DNA of 64,000 nucleotides from Stichopus chloronotus (lineage: Eukaryota > Echinodermata > Holothuroidea > Aspidochirotida > Stichopodidae). Below are positions 62,001 through 64,000 of this stretch, one piece after another. A program made the translations under genes and the position numbers. Every line of letters begins with the position of its first letter. Within the stretch, counting starts at the first letter, position 1. A model generated the notes under the pieces. That model did not search any database. It was not told where the DNA came from and saw only the letters and a list, made by a program, of their open reading frames with translations. The stretch is taken from NCBI GenBank assembly GCA_021234535.1, contig CM037843.1:4792820-4856819 (forward strand), read 5' to 3'.

Positions 62001-63979
62001 GACTAAATATTGCTTTCTACTTACTCACAATTAAATATTGAAGGATGTTTTAGCTGACAAGAAATTGGGAGAGTTGTCACGTGGGAATGAGAATAAGCAT
62101 AAGGCAAGATTCAGAAACATATTACTTCAACATCCTTACTTTCTAAGAGGCCCTGCTGGTGTGTGAGCCCTCGAAGACACTATTGGAGACCCGGTTCGAC
62201 TGGACGTGTACTGGTGTCTGAAGGACGCAGGGGAGAAGGCTGCAGAAGAAATGCTCGAGGCACTCAGTCGAGATTGAGCACTGGAGCTGAGGCCGGCAAG
62301 TGTCCCCGAACTCTGATTTCCCCTTGGGGTTGCCACGAATGAGGGCAGGAGGGCACTGCCAGCAGATGAATCTAACAATTTCATGGCAGTGTTCACTTCC
62401 TGAGGAGATGCAAGTCATTGAAATGTAGGAGAATGGTGATATTGTGCATAACCAAGGGTCAAAGGTTAAACTGGATGTTGTTACATTCCAAGTTGCAGTA
62501 AAATTAAGGACCATTTCTGGATAGAAAAGGTCTAATTGCCTAAAATGAATATCACCAATTGTACAACTATGCTTGTCTTTTTATTTTACAAAATATCAAG
62601 CAGCACAAACATCAGCATCCTGCTTCCTGGAAGGATACAGCTAAGGCAATCAAATTATTGGCTATAATGGATTTTTTTTTTGTATCCATAGAAGGGATCA
62701 AATAATTATGGTAGAAGCAAATTACAACCACATGTTTGTTTTGTGGGGTTTCAGGTATTTGATATTTAAGCTCATTGTATACTTCAGGGAAGTTCAAGTC
62801 TCAACTGACTTTCTGTCTCATATTTGTTATCAGAATGCATGTATGCTTCATCCACTACGGCAAAGTAACTGAACGTACATGATTAATACTTTCCTAAAAA
62901 TAGGTTCATTGAGTTAGTTCACAAAATGCATGAGTTTTGTCACACCTGTTGAGTGCTACTCATATATATTTATGGTTGATTGTCAAAGTAAGATATTCTG
63001 AATATCTGTCAAACGCTGAAGCAACAGCGATATTGTAATGAGCAATCAAGACCACTGACTGCAAATCTATGACAAGGCACTTTCATCATAAGGTACTCAA
63101 AATAGGCAACCCTTGTTCACAAAGAAAAACTATAATTTCTAACTTTTTCAGTAGCTGTAGAAATACATTACTACAGAAAAGCTTATCATAAGTATTGGCA
63201 TGTAATGGTTTTCTGACCTTCAAACTCATAACAAAATGAACTACATCAACTCCCTTTAACCTGATGCAATCACTCTCACTCTTGCCAAGAGAAAAAGCTC
63301 TTGGATATTAACCGTGGATTCAAACTTCCAATTCAGGCTGGAGAGACAAGCAGTGTTCACGTTCTTAACAACTTTCAAGTTCATTTTATGACAATGTTAT
63401 TCTTTCAGTGACAAATCCAGAGGTCAAAATATTGCATGATATTTTGCAAAGGGAATATGCAAAGTAATTGCAAGCTCATTATCATACGTTTACATGTCGG
63501 AAAAGCAGCGAGAGCTACTTTATTCACATAAATTTTAAATGCATGAATGTGCTTAGGAGAATATGCTACTAACATAACAGGCACCAGATCATTAGCCTAT
63601 CCAACACAGCTTTGAGAATGATACAGCTGTTAATATTTTGACAGATTTTGCAAAATAATGTGCAGTAGAGTTACTAGAGTGAAGATTTAAGAGAAGTTCC
63701 AAAGGTGCTATGAAAAGCAATAAAATCCACTGGTAGCTATTTTGATGAACTAATCATTGTAAATACCCATCACAGGAGCATCTGTCTTGCAATGGGAGGG
63801 AGGGGCAAAGGTAAAATCAAATGATCAAATGGCAGTACTCACATCGCTCTTAGGCTGCCTCAGTGACCAGACTGAATGGAGTCCCAATGACAGGTCAAAG
63901 GTCACGACTATATCTGGATCAGTGTTGGTAAAAATGACATTCTGGGCTGCATCTTGCATGAACTGCAATTTACCAGAGC
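16924..63979 (-). CDS. ANAPC1: ANAPC1 (APC1), anaphase-promoting complex subunit 1, 41 coding exons, 5' end off the window
   Basis: APC1 is the largest scaffold subunit of the APC/C, the nuclear and cytoplasmic ubiquitin ligase that marks cyclins and securin for destruction. Forty-one exons on the minus strand were placed by similarity to animal APC1 recalled from memory. All junctions are GT-AG and every phase matches, giving 1716 residues plus TGA. Human APC1 is about 1940 residues, so roughly the first 240 lie right of the window. Order in the partial protein: end of the propeller with an S/T-P-rich loop (about 1-400), middle helical region (about 400-900), PC repeats with small-residue GLxLG-type motifs (about 910-1380), and C-terminal region (about 1380-1716). 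There is no in-frame stop, frameshift or missing block, so it looks like a functional single-copy gene. The extreme C-terminus is the least conserved part. Exons are listed one by one below, numbered from the first visible exon. Confidence 0.96.
17025..21203 (-). other. ANAPC1: ANAPC1 intron 40, 4.2 kb
   Basis: Longest visible intron. It contains only short open frames without similarity, a G-run near 18,985-18,996, and scattered A-runs. No exon-like block between exons 40 and 41 was recognised. Confidence 0.6.
21204..21341 (-). CDS. ANAPC1: ANAPC1 exon 40
   Basis: Reads IVQQYLIQGKHPKTMEQYNK then LACFLTYFHLPSAARIKPL, matching vertebrate VHAYLSGQPLEESQLSM and LACFLVYHSVPAPQHLPPI. The acceptor is cttctcttgcag, the donor gtaacg. 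Confidence 0.94.
21342..22984 (-). other. ANAPC1: ANAPC1 intron 39
   Basis: About 1.6 kb with no recognised repeat or coding block apart from a short G-run near 21,809. Confidence 0.55.
22985..23177 (-). CDS. ANAPC1: ANAPC1 exon 39
   Basis: Reads TLGRLRRDFSPSDLWQLKLV, LSFASKR and IEDILIKWLK, aligning with vertebrate IRRLGRREMSETSELWQIKLV, LEFFSSR and TIDNTLDQWLQ. The central stretch is Gly-rich and diverged. The acceptor is ctttatcag, the donor gtgagt, leaving one base. Confidence 0.93.
24340..25300. repeat. Diverged direct duplication of about 0.4 kb in intron 38
   Basis: Blocks around 24,355-24,740 reappear in the same order around 24,893-25,290: ATTAATGATGG, GCAATTGTTCATAATT versus GTAATTGTTCATAATT, and GGTGATATTC followed by CTTCAAGTTAATTTTTATCT versus CTTCATGTTGATTAATTTTT. 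The offset is about 540-550 bases. The second copy stops just short of exon 38. Confidence 0.6.
25335..25427 (-). CDS. ANAPC1: ANAPC1 exon 38
   Basis: Thirty-one codons: EMLLAPLMFECVIQEKINIL then PLLLEIYA, matching vertebrate EILDLFSSVLYECVTQETPEM and LPAYIAM. The acceptor is ccccttcag, the donor gtgagt, phase 0 at both ends. Confidence 0.9.
26392..26541 (-). CDS. ANAPC1: ANAPC1 exon 37
   Basis: Fifty codons: GYKGLLAQSF, then HAFTSDPKVLNFSKMFCHS, matching vertebrate GWQSLLAQTV and SAFTSDPALLSFAEYFCKP. The acceptor is cctatgtcctcag, the donor gtaaga. Confidence 0.96.
26935..27110. repeat. Short tandem repeat ending in a hairpin (intron 36)
   Basis: Decayed copies of an ACTAAACCAGGAGGATAGGT unit run from 26,935 to 27,076. 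Bases 27,041-27,070 pair with 27,078-27,107 as an inverted repeat of 30 bases with about 26 matches and a loop under 10 bases. Confidence 0.65.
27360..27600. repeat. Degenerate ACAGTTACAAGTAAACCC-type repeat (intron 36)
   Basis: Several decayed copies of a block resembling TACTACACAGTTACAAGTAA. The same motif is part of the longer repeat at 28,237 and 29,346. Confidence 0.4.
28020..28090. repeat. Minisatellite, about 24-bp unit (intron 36)
   Basis: Three to four copies of GGTGTATTGATGGCAGATGG with CAC spacers; the last copy is altered. Confidence 0.75.
28237..28360. repeat. Dispersed intronic repeat, copy 1
   Basis: About 120 bases closely matching 29,346-29,470, sharing CACATGTAAACCCTATAC or its near variant, ACACCAGGCGCTGCACAGCA and TGTGAGAATTTAT. 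Confidence 0.75.
28700..28818 (-). repeat. tRNA-derived SINE fragment
   Basis: On the minus strand the sequence starts GTGGCAGAGTGG (A-box-like, 28,804-28,815), continues through a tRNA-like body to GTTTCAATCCTGGC (B-box-like, 28,739-28,752), and ends in GT/T-rich sequence. Spacing suits an internal RNA polymerase III promoter of tRNA-Ser/Leu type. The arms are too damaged for a functional tRNA. Confidence 0.55.
29246..29568. repeat. Local duplication of about 95 bases flanking repeat copy 2
   Basis: Bases 29,246-29,340 and 29,473-29,568 match closely (AACAGCGCAAAACAAT, ACCATAAGAGCTTTATGAAT, GGTTGGGAAGTTT). Between them lies the second copy of the 28,237 repeat. The right copy lies about 135 bases from exon 36. 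Confidence 0.75.
29703..29846 (-). CDS. ANAPC1: ANAPC1 exon 36
   Basis: Reads LRIVGPRYMPITL, then LKLGGILFVKQRAGHLSYAE and DPK, matching vertebrate IKVKGPRYWELLI and LSKDGVLYVKLRAGQLSYKE DP. The acceptor is tctctgccag and the donor gtaagg. Confidence 0.97.
30395..30472 (-). CDS. ANAPC1: ANAPC1 exon 35
   Basis: Twenty-six codons: KTIWHEEHSVKMLAPCIIPE then LSQIKE, aligning with vertebrate TQWYEQTKEELMAPTLLPEL and LLKQIKV. The acceptor is gtttttatag, the donor gtaagt. Confidence 0.92.
30836..31083. mobile_element. TTAA-flanked MITE, copy A (intron 34)
   Basis: A 248-base element bounded by TTAA on both sides (30,832-30,835 and 31,084-31,087). The left end is AGGCTGTATTGCATCACCC; the right end has decayed after GGGTGATG. 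The body is nearly identical to copy B. No open frame, so non-autonomous. Confidence 0.78.
31223..31340 (-). CDS. ANAPC1: ANAPC1 exon 34, weak donor
   Basis: Reads YHLQAFRHLYVLASEPRLVL and CYVPLEITFK, matching vertebrate YHLQALRHLYVLAAEPRLL and CYALLEVTYKG. The acceptor is cctctcccag. The donor gtatta is weak, as at exon 16. Confidence 0.98.
31737..31972. repeat. 38-bp minisatellite (intron 33)
   Basis: Six consecutive units around GATCAAATACAATGACAGGG and TGAATGCAATCA, about 36-40 bases each, with mild divergence between units. Confidence 0.88.
32137..32360 (-). CDS. ANAPC1: ANAPC1 exon 33 (last PC repeats)
   Basis: Reads VMAGTGNLQVLRLARALRAR, GNHMAVSSMIGLLFLGGGRF and VAALICSFYPVFPNNSKDN, diagnostic of APC1 (vertebrate VMAGSGNLKVLQLCR, MALGLLFLGGGRYTLST, ALLCALYPHFPAHSTDNR). 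The acceptor is ctctgcag, the donor gtgagt. Confidence 0.98.
33574..33630 (-). CDS. ANAPC1: ANAPC1 exon 32 (19 codons)
   Basis: AGKATIEKCLNTIGVSLAM corresponds to vertebrate NLETCLSVVLLSLAM, just before the VMAGSGNL motif at the start of exon 33. The acceptor is ttttgtgcag, the donor gtaagt. Confidence 0.92.
34195..34248 (-). CDS. ANAPC1: ANAPC1 exon 31 (18 codons)
   Basis: LKFAEQFVQLGSQPVAEL corresponds to vertebrate HKFAKDFMTYLSAP. The acceptor is cctttccag, the donor gtgagt, phase 0 at both ends. Short but fits perfectly between exons 30 and 32. Confidence 0.9.
34723..34813 (-). CDS. ANAPC1: ANAPC1 exon 30 (PC repeat)
   Basis: Reads VVAGACMAVGLRFAGTANNS then AFECL, matching vertebrate YIIAGACLSLGFRFAGSENL and AFNCL. 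The acceptor is catttag, the donor gtgagt. Confidence 0.96.
35036..35534. repeat. 33-bp minisatellite with splice-donor and AATAAA motifs on the sense strand (intron 29)
   Basis: Fifteen units of about 33 bases, plus-strand core TTTACACTTACCTTGTTTGG followed by CTTTTTATTTTAG. On the gene's sense strand each unit reads AATAAA, then CAAAC, then CAAG-GTAAGT. Seven units keep a full GGTAAGT or GGTGAGT with AAG before it, and twelve keep AATAAA. The 33-base period also creates a chance plus-strand open frame. Confidence 0.92.
35915..35991 (-). CDS. ANAPC1: ANAPC1 exon 29, weak donor
   Basis: Reads VVQKYALRKLTAQEEAEEEI then DAQTM, aligning with the vertebrate IIRENSISLSEIELP to ETLSQ segment by position and acidic composition. 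The acceptor is catcatcag. The donor gtataa is a poor match to consensus, and the intron that follows in transcription holds the splice-site-like minisatellite at 35.0-35.5 kb. Phases fit exons 28 and 30. Confidence 0.87.
37547..37621 (-). CDS. ANAPC1: ANAPC1 exon 28
   Basis: Twenty-five codons: TLSRGLVLWDDIRPTEEWIN then SNIPK, matching vertebrate TLARCLILWDDILPNSKWVD and SNVPQ. The acceptor is catttttcag and the donor gtgagt. Confidence 0.96.
37891..37969 (-). CDS. ANAPC1: ANAPC1 exon 27
   Basis: Reads AVAQWLAVPETPYLLEFVKP then DFLLLR, matching vertebrate SIADWLRAPDTMYLLDFVKP and EFLLLR. The acceptor is ttatcatctag, the donor gtaaga, ending in phase 0. Confidence 0.96.
38035..39005. repeat. 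Degenerate repeat, TTCACAGATCTGTTTGTTCT type (intron 26)
   Basis: Decayed copies of a block resembling TTTGCAGACCTGTTT or TTCACACATCTGTTTGTTCT, usually followed by a CCAGAG-like stretch, recur irregularly. A C-rich stretch lies near 38,370-38,390. Confidence 0.5.
39306..39436 (-). CDS. ANAPC1: ANAPC1 exon 26 (PC repeat)
   Basis: Reads KSPCYQIQEGDQVNVDVTSP then GATLALGLMFLQTGN, matching vertebrate KSPSYQIKEGDTINVDVTCP and GATLALAMIYLKTNN. The acceptor is cttttatacag, the donor gtaaag. Confidence 0.97.
40744..40830 (-). CDS. ANAPC1: ANAPC1 exon 25
   Basis: Twenty-nine codons: HGSDAVGLSDLELANHLYLY then MAGGHKRPV, matching vertebrate HGSNLIGMSDLNVPEQLYQY and MVGGHRR. The acceptor is ggttgtacag, the donor gtgagt. 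Confidence 0.96.
41301..41549. mobile_element. TTAA-flanked MITE, copy B (intron 24), intact ends
   Basis: Best preserved copy. Ends are AGGCTGTATTGCATCACCC and GGGTGATGCCTTACAGCCT, a 19-base terminal inverted repeat with two mismatches. TTAA lies directly outside at 41,297-41,300 and 41,550-41,553. A TTAA target duplication is typical of piggyBac-type cut-and-paste transposition. Confidence 0.85.
41752..41843 (-). CDS. ANAPC1: ANAPC1 exon 24 (PC repeat)
   Basis: Reads GRPPGPELENCADRESYSLA then AGLALGMVLLK, matching vertebrate GRPPGPEMEYCTDRESYSLA and AGLALGMVCLG. The acceptor is gattcaccacag and the donor gtgagg, ending in phase 0. Confidence 0.97.
42318..42502 (-). CDS. ANAPC1: ANAPC1 exon 23 (PC repeats)
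   Basis: Reads GTMDVAVTKILSLHISALLP, PTSTELAVPHNLQVAAILG and GLVYEGTAHRHMAEVLLGEI, among the best conserved parts of APC1 (vertebrate LLPPTSTELDVPHNVQVAA, GTAHRHTAEVLLAEIGRP). The acceptor is aaaaatttcag, the donor the weaker gtaatt. Confidence 0.98.
43193..43242 (-). CDS. ANAPC1: ANAPC1 exon 22 (PC repeat, 50 bases)
   Basis: The smallest coding exon seen, reading SHEMTGIGLALGLAAAK with the next exon. It matches vertebrate GHEMTSIGLLLGVSAAKLG, a canonical PC repeat with alternating small residues. The acceptor is catattacag, the donor gtaagt. Confidence 0.95.
44017..44157 (-). CDS. ANAPC1: ANAPC1 exon 21 (PC domain)
   Basis: Forty-seven codons: IDSAWIVYNQP, then NEFGGFLMALGLTGHLTKL, matching vertebrate IDSAWIVYNKP and NEYAGFLMALGLNGHLTKL. 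The acceptor is cttcacacag and the donor gtgagt, phase 0 at both ends. Confidence 0.97.
44613..44724 (-). CDS. ANAPC1: ANAPC1 exon 20 (entry to PC domain)
   Basis: Contains NVNAWPSFHNGVAAGLQLGP, nearly identical to vertebrate NMTSWASFHNGVAAGLKIAP, where the proteasome/cyclosome repeat toroid begins. The acceptor is tttgctgtag, the donor gtaagt, ending in phase 0. Confidence 0.97.
44926..45157. mobile_element. TTAA-flanked MITE, copy C (intron 19), diverged
   Basis: Older copy with the same body blocks (TTCTCAACTAGTTCTA, TGATTACACATGTGGAGGAA, GAGAATTGAAACTGTCTGGG). TTAA is present on the left at 44,922; the right boundary is decayed and approximate. Confidence 0.7.
45725..45814 (-). CDS. ANAPC1: ANAPC1 exon 19
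   Basis: Reads GMFTMHTCRSSITEPVPIPK then LNLSGRAPPR, matching vertebrate GMFTLFSYHPVPTEPLPIPK and LNLTGRAPPR. The acceptor is ctttcaaaag and the donor gtgagt. A longer open frame crosses the exon in another phase but carries no similarity. Confidence 0.95.
46198..46275 (-). CDS. ANAPC1: ANAPC1 exon 18
   Basis: Reads SDHEFLEQQEMRLLLVSQRT then MALPVAR, matching vertebrate SDHEFIEEKENRLLQLCQRT and MALPVGRG. The acceptor is ttcctcctccag, the donor gtaact. Confidence 0.95.
46831..47003 (-). CDS. ANAPC1: ANAPC1 exon 17
   Basis: Begins with an acidic, Lys/Thr-rich linker and continues FPDDLRITEVKKLLQSARPV, a close match to vertebrate WSEDLRVQDVRRLLQSAHPV. The acceptor is gttcttttcag and the donor gtaatg. 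Two bases of a split codon remain. Confidence 0.95.
48508..48806 (-). CDS. ANAPC1: ANAPC1 exon 16
   Basis: The longest visible coding exon. It reads MSEIGWTVADISALPFSLSL and then GWPESAYALLVRKDLSRQ, matching vertebrate MTNVGFTLRDLETLPFGIAL and DWPEAVCLLIGRQDLSKQ. The acceptor is tttcattttcag. The donor, gtatta, is weak but gives phase 0, which exon 17 requires. Confidence 0.93.
49480..49558 (-). CDS. ANAPC1: ANAPC1 exon 15
   Basis: Twenty-six codons, IYSLYFNKIPTSLQFVDSLF. Similarity to vertebrate APC1 is low here (region of LSIALYILGD). The call rests on strong splice signals (cctctttcag, gtaaaa), position, and exact phase fit between exons 14 and 16. Confidence 0.8.
50787..50935 (-). CDS. 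ANAPC1: ANAPC1 exon 14
   Basis: Forty-nine codons including LPPSFNQWLYNAILGNPQDP and FPHMDSVCKKTHQLIA, corresponding to the vertebrate EPPSIYQWVSSCLKG and YPYLPGICERSRLVV blocks. The acceptor is gtctcgatag and the donor gtgagt. Confidence 0.92.
51375..51612 (+). mobile_element. hAT-like MITE fragment (intron 13)
   Basis: Begins CAGGGTTTCTGCACCT and carries CTTTCCATGACAAAATT and CTTTTCCAGGCCATGA blocks. The CAGGG terminus and the CATGACTTTTCC body are typical of hAT-type non-autonomous elements spread through animal genomes. The right boundary is not clear. Confidence 0.45.
52181..52275 (-). CDS. ANAPC1: ANAPC1 exon 13
   Basis: Reads DLGWSEYVEHYCRLHPHLIS, matching vertebrate DLKLGPYVDHYYRDYPTLV. 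The acceptor is ttgttcag, the donor gtaagt. It takes one base from, and leaves one base to, its neighbours. Confidence 0.94.
53123..53193 (-). CDS. ANAPC1: ANAPC1 exon 12
   Basis: Reads KLHRLHGLLADQVASLTCQL, aligning with the vertebrate helix after LVYEELKLN (CSLVELLVQLARDL). The acceptor follows a T-rich tract and the donor is gtaagt. Two bases are left over for exon 13. Confidence 0.88.
53810..54016 (-). CDS. ANAPC1: ANAPC1 exon 11
   Basis: Sixty-nine codons starting DWEYLLGSSYH and ending LPSVAFVLHLVYE, both diagnostic of APC1 (vertebrate DDWEYLLNSDYH and IPAIFFVLHLVYE). The acceptor is cctttgcag and the donor the weaker gtaatt. The middle is shorter and diverged compared with vertebrates. 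Confidence 0.95.
54337..54402 (-). CDS. ANAPC1: ANAPC1 exon 10 (basic linker)
   Basis: Twenty-two codons with SPKAAVKKHKPSGCDE, positioned like the vertebrate basic and acidic linker SPVIAPKKARPSETGSDDD. The acceptor is cgaccag and the donor gtgatt, both of moderate quality. The frame links exons 9 and 11 exactly. Confidence 0.82.
55126..55144. repeat. Run of 19 C (intron 9)
   Basis: Uninterrupted homopolymer. Similar C or G runs occur at 42,173-42,185, 34,495-34,505 and 13,566-13,580; lengths may be affected by sequencing. Confidence 0.9.
55332..55519 (-). CDS. ANAPC1: ANAPC1 exon 9 (start of helical middle region)
   Basis: Reads LCLDALKKNLPQEAAMQLAT, then KWYITHNAPG and LLQMMGYS, matching the vertebrate helices ILPKEIAVQMLVKWYNVHSA and LMNMMGYN. 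The acceptor is acctctcacatccag, the donor gtaggt, and the exon ends in phase 0. Confidence 0.95.
56319..56379 (-). CDS. ANAPC1: ANAPC1 exon 8 (last propeller strand)
   Basis: A 61-base exon reading SGGTLLRTSIPSFTTSPV, aligning with vertebrate SNGSMVRITIPEIATSELV. The acceptor is ttcccgcaag and the donor gtaagt. It starts in phase 0 and leaves one base, matching both neighbours. Confidence 0.85.
57467..57610 (-). CDS. ANAPC1: ANAPC1 exon 7
   Basis: Forty-eight codons from VMLLSPVS to SLRDPLGDHFTL, corresponding to vertebrate VVLLSPVPEL and SIRDPVHNRVTLEL. The linker between these blocks differs in sequence. The acceptor is gctctttcag, the donor gtgagc, phase 0 at both ends. Confidence 0.93.
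58662..58811 (-). CDS. ANAPC1: ANAPC1 exon 6
   Basis: Fifty codons with ILVPGI and PRPSTPLDSL, the latter a near-exact match to the vertebrate PRPSTPLDG motif. The acceptor atatccag has a weak pyrimidine tract; an alternative AG three to five bases on would break the frame. The donor is gttaga, a non-consensus GT site. Confidence 0.9.
59440..60075. repeat. Degenerate CTGGTCTGTGCTATGGTGTG repeat (intron 5)
   Basis: Irregular copies of TGGTCTGTGC(T/A)ATGGTGTG with variable spacers of about 25-40 bases fill more than half of this 1.3-kb intron portion. Confidence 0.65.
60101..60166 (-). CDS. ANAPC1: ANAPC1 exon 5 (propeller)
   Basis: A 22-codon exon reading MIVLDTSGSLVLYTGLVK, matching the vertebrate strand MLVLEGSGNLVLYTG. 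The acceptor is tttctcttcag and the donor gtagga; phase is 0 at both ends. It is too short to stand out as an open reading frame on its own. Confidence 0.93.
60219..60490 (-). mobile_element. hAT-like MITE (intron 4)
   Basis: On the minus strand it starts CAGGGTTCCTGCAGCC and contains repeated AAAGTCATG blocks and CTTTCCAGGCC; the other end reads AGGGTTAATGCAC. Same family style as the element at 51,375 but in the opposite orientation. Confidence 0.5.
60724..60916 (-). CDS. ANAPC1: ANAPC1 exon 4 (propeller)
   Basis: Contains ASKVFITRNLCKQKYLCFL and LRCLKFSESNDKSQLIFG, among the most conserved strands of the APC1 propeller. The acceptor is a T-run followed by gcag, the donor gtgagc. One base completes the codon from exon 3, and the exon ends in phase 0. 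Confidence 0.96.
61522..61698 (-). CDS. ANAPC1: ANAPC1 exon 3 (end of loop, next propeller strand)
   Basis: Residues 132-190 finish the loop (TP at 143, SP at 158, TP at 166, TP at 176) and enter the strand EPLTPDLCLELGWTEQ, which matches the vertebrate EPIVPELCIDHLWTE block. The acceptor ..caattttcttag was preferred over a nearer CGGCAG because only the former fits the phase left by exon 2. The donor is gtagaa. Confidence 0.85.
62140..62399 (-). CDS. ANAPC1: ANAPC1 exon 2 (Ser/Thr-rich regulatory loop)
   Basis: Residues 46-131 are a low-complexity, Ser/Ala-rich stretch with four Ser/Thr-Pro dipeptides (T69, S101, S116, T125). By position it is the loop inserted in the APC1 propeller that mitotic kinases phosphorylate in vertebrates. 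The acceptor is ctcctcag and the donor gtaagg; it ends with two bases of a split codon. Loop sequence itself is not conserved, so assignment rests on position, frame and composition. Confidence 0.88.
63843..63979 (-). CDS. ANAPC1: ANAPC1 visible exon 1 (propeller)
   Basis: Encodes residues 1-45 of the visible protein, preceded by two bases of a split codon. The stretch NVIFTNTDPDIVVTFD and then HSVWSLR match the propeller strand before the regulatory loop of APC1. The acceptor is ..tttaatgttcag and the donor gtgagt; the exon ends in phase 0. Upstream exons are outside the window. Confidence 0.93.
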
Positions 63980-64000
63980 CTGAACATTAAAGATACAAAA

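Larger units (their letters stand above)
29847..63842 (-). other. ANAPC1: Remaining ANAPC1 introns
   Basis: Introns over 300 bases other than those listed were read for further exons, nested genes and repeats. In 32,361-33,573, 39,437-40,743, 47,004-48,507, 49,559-50,786, 55,520-56,318 and 62,400-63,842 nothing beyond A/T runs and short chance frames was recognised. Confidence 0.5.

Overview
This is a eukaryotic, intron-rich, AT-rich window with one protein-coding gene. It has short exons, GT-AG introns, TTAA-flanked MITEs, a tRNA-derived SINE and many minisatellites and homopolymer C/G runs. The gene is the animal form of APC1 (ANAPC1), the scaffold subunit of the anaphase-promoting complex/cyclosome. 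Its closeness to vertebrate APC1 together with this repeat style suggests a marine invertebrate, perhaps a deuterostome such as an echinoderm. The species guess is inference and weak.

Layout. (1) From base 1 to about 13.28 kb lies a tandem array of roughly 2.7-kb non-coding units: five units plus the start of a sixth, continuing off the left edge. Each unit holds a long imperfect inverted repeat of about 1.75 kb. The first two units are practically identical and the later ones are progressively diverged. (2) From 13.28 to 14.2 kb are degenerate repeats, then unassigned sequence to 15.3 kb. The likely 3' UTR of ANAPC1, about 15.3-16.9 kb, is full of a degenerate TGCCATCACTATCC-type motif. (3) From 16,924 to 63,979 on the minus strand is ANAPC1, of which 41 coding exons can be placed. 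They join without a frame break into about 1716 codons plus stop. The 5' end (first part of the WD40-like propeller, start codon, promoter) is beyond the right edge.

The exons read, from high to low coordinates: late propeller blades with a Ser/Thr-Pro-rich loop, the middle helical region, the proteasome/cyclosome (PC) repeat toroid, and the C-terminal region. Introns hold three copies of one TTAA-flanked MITE, two hAT-like CAGGG elements, a tRNA-derived SINE, several local duplications and at least five unrelated minisatellites.

The most unusual element is a 33-bp minisatellite at 35.0-35.5 kb. On the sense strand it repeats a near-perfect 5' splice site next to an AATAAA hexamer, inside an intron whose real donor is weak. 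No second protein-coding gene, rRNA, functional tRNA or CRISPR array was found.
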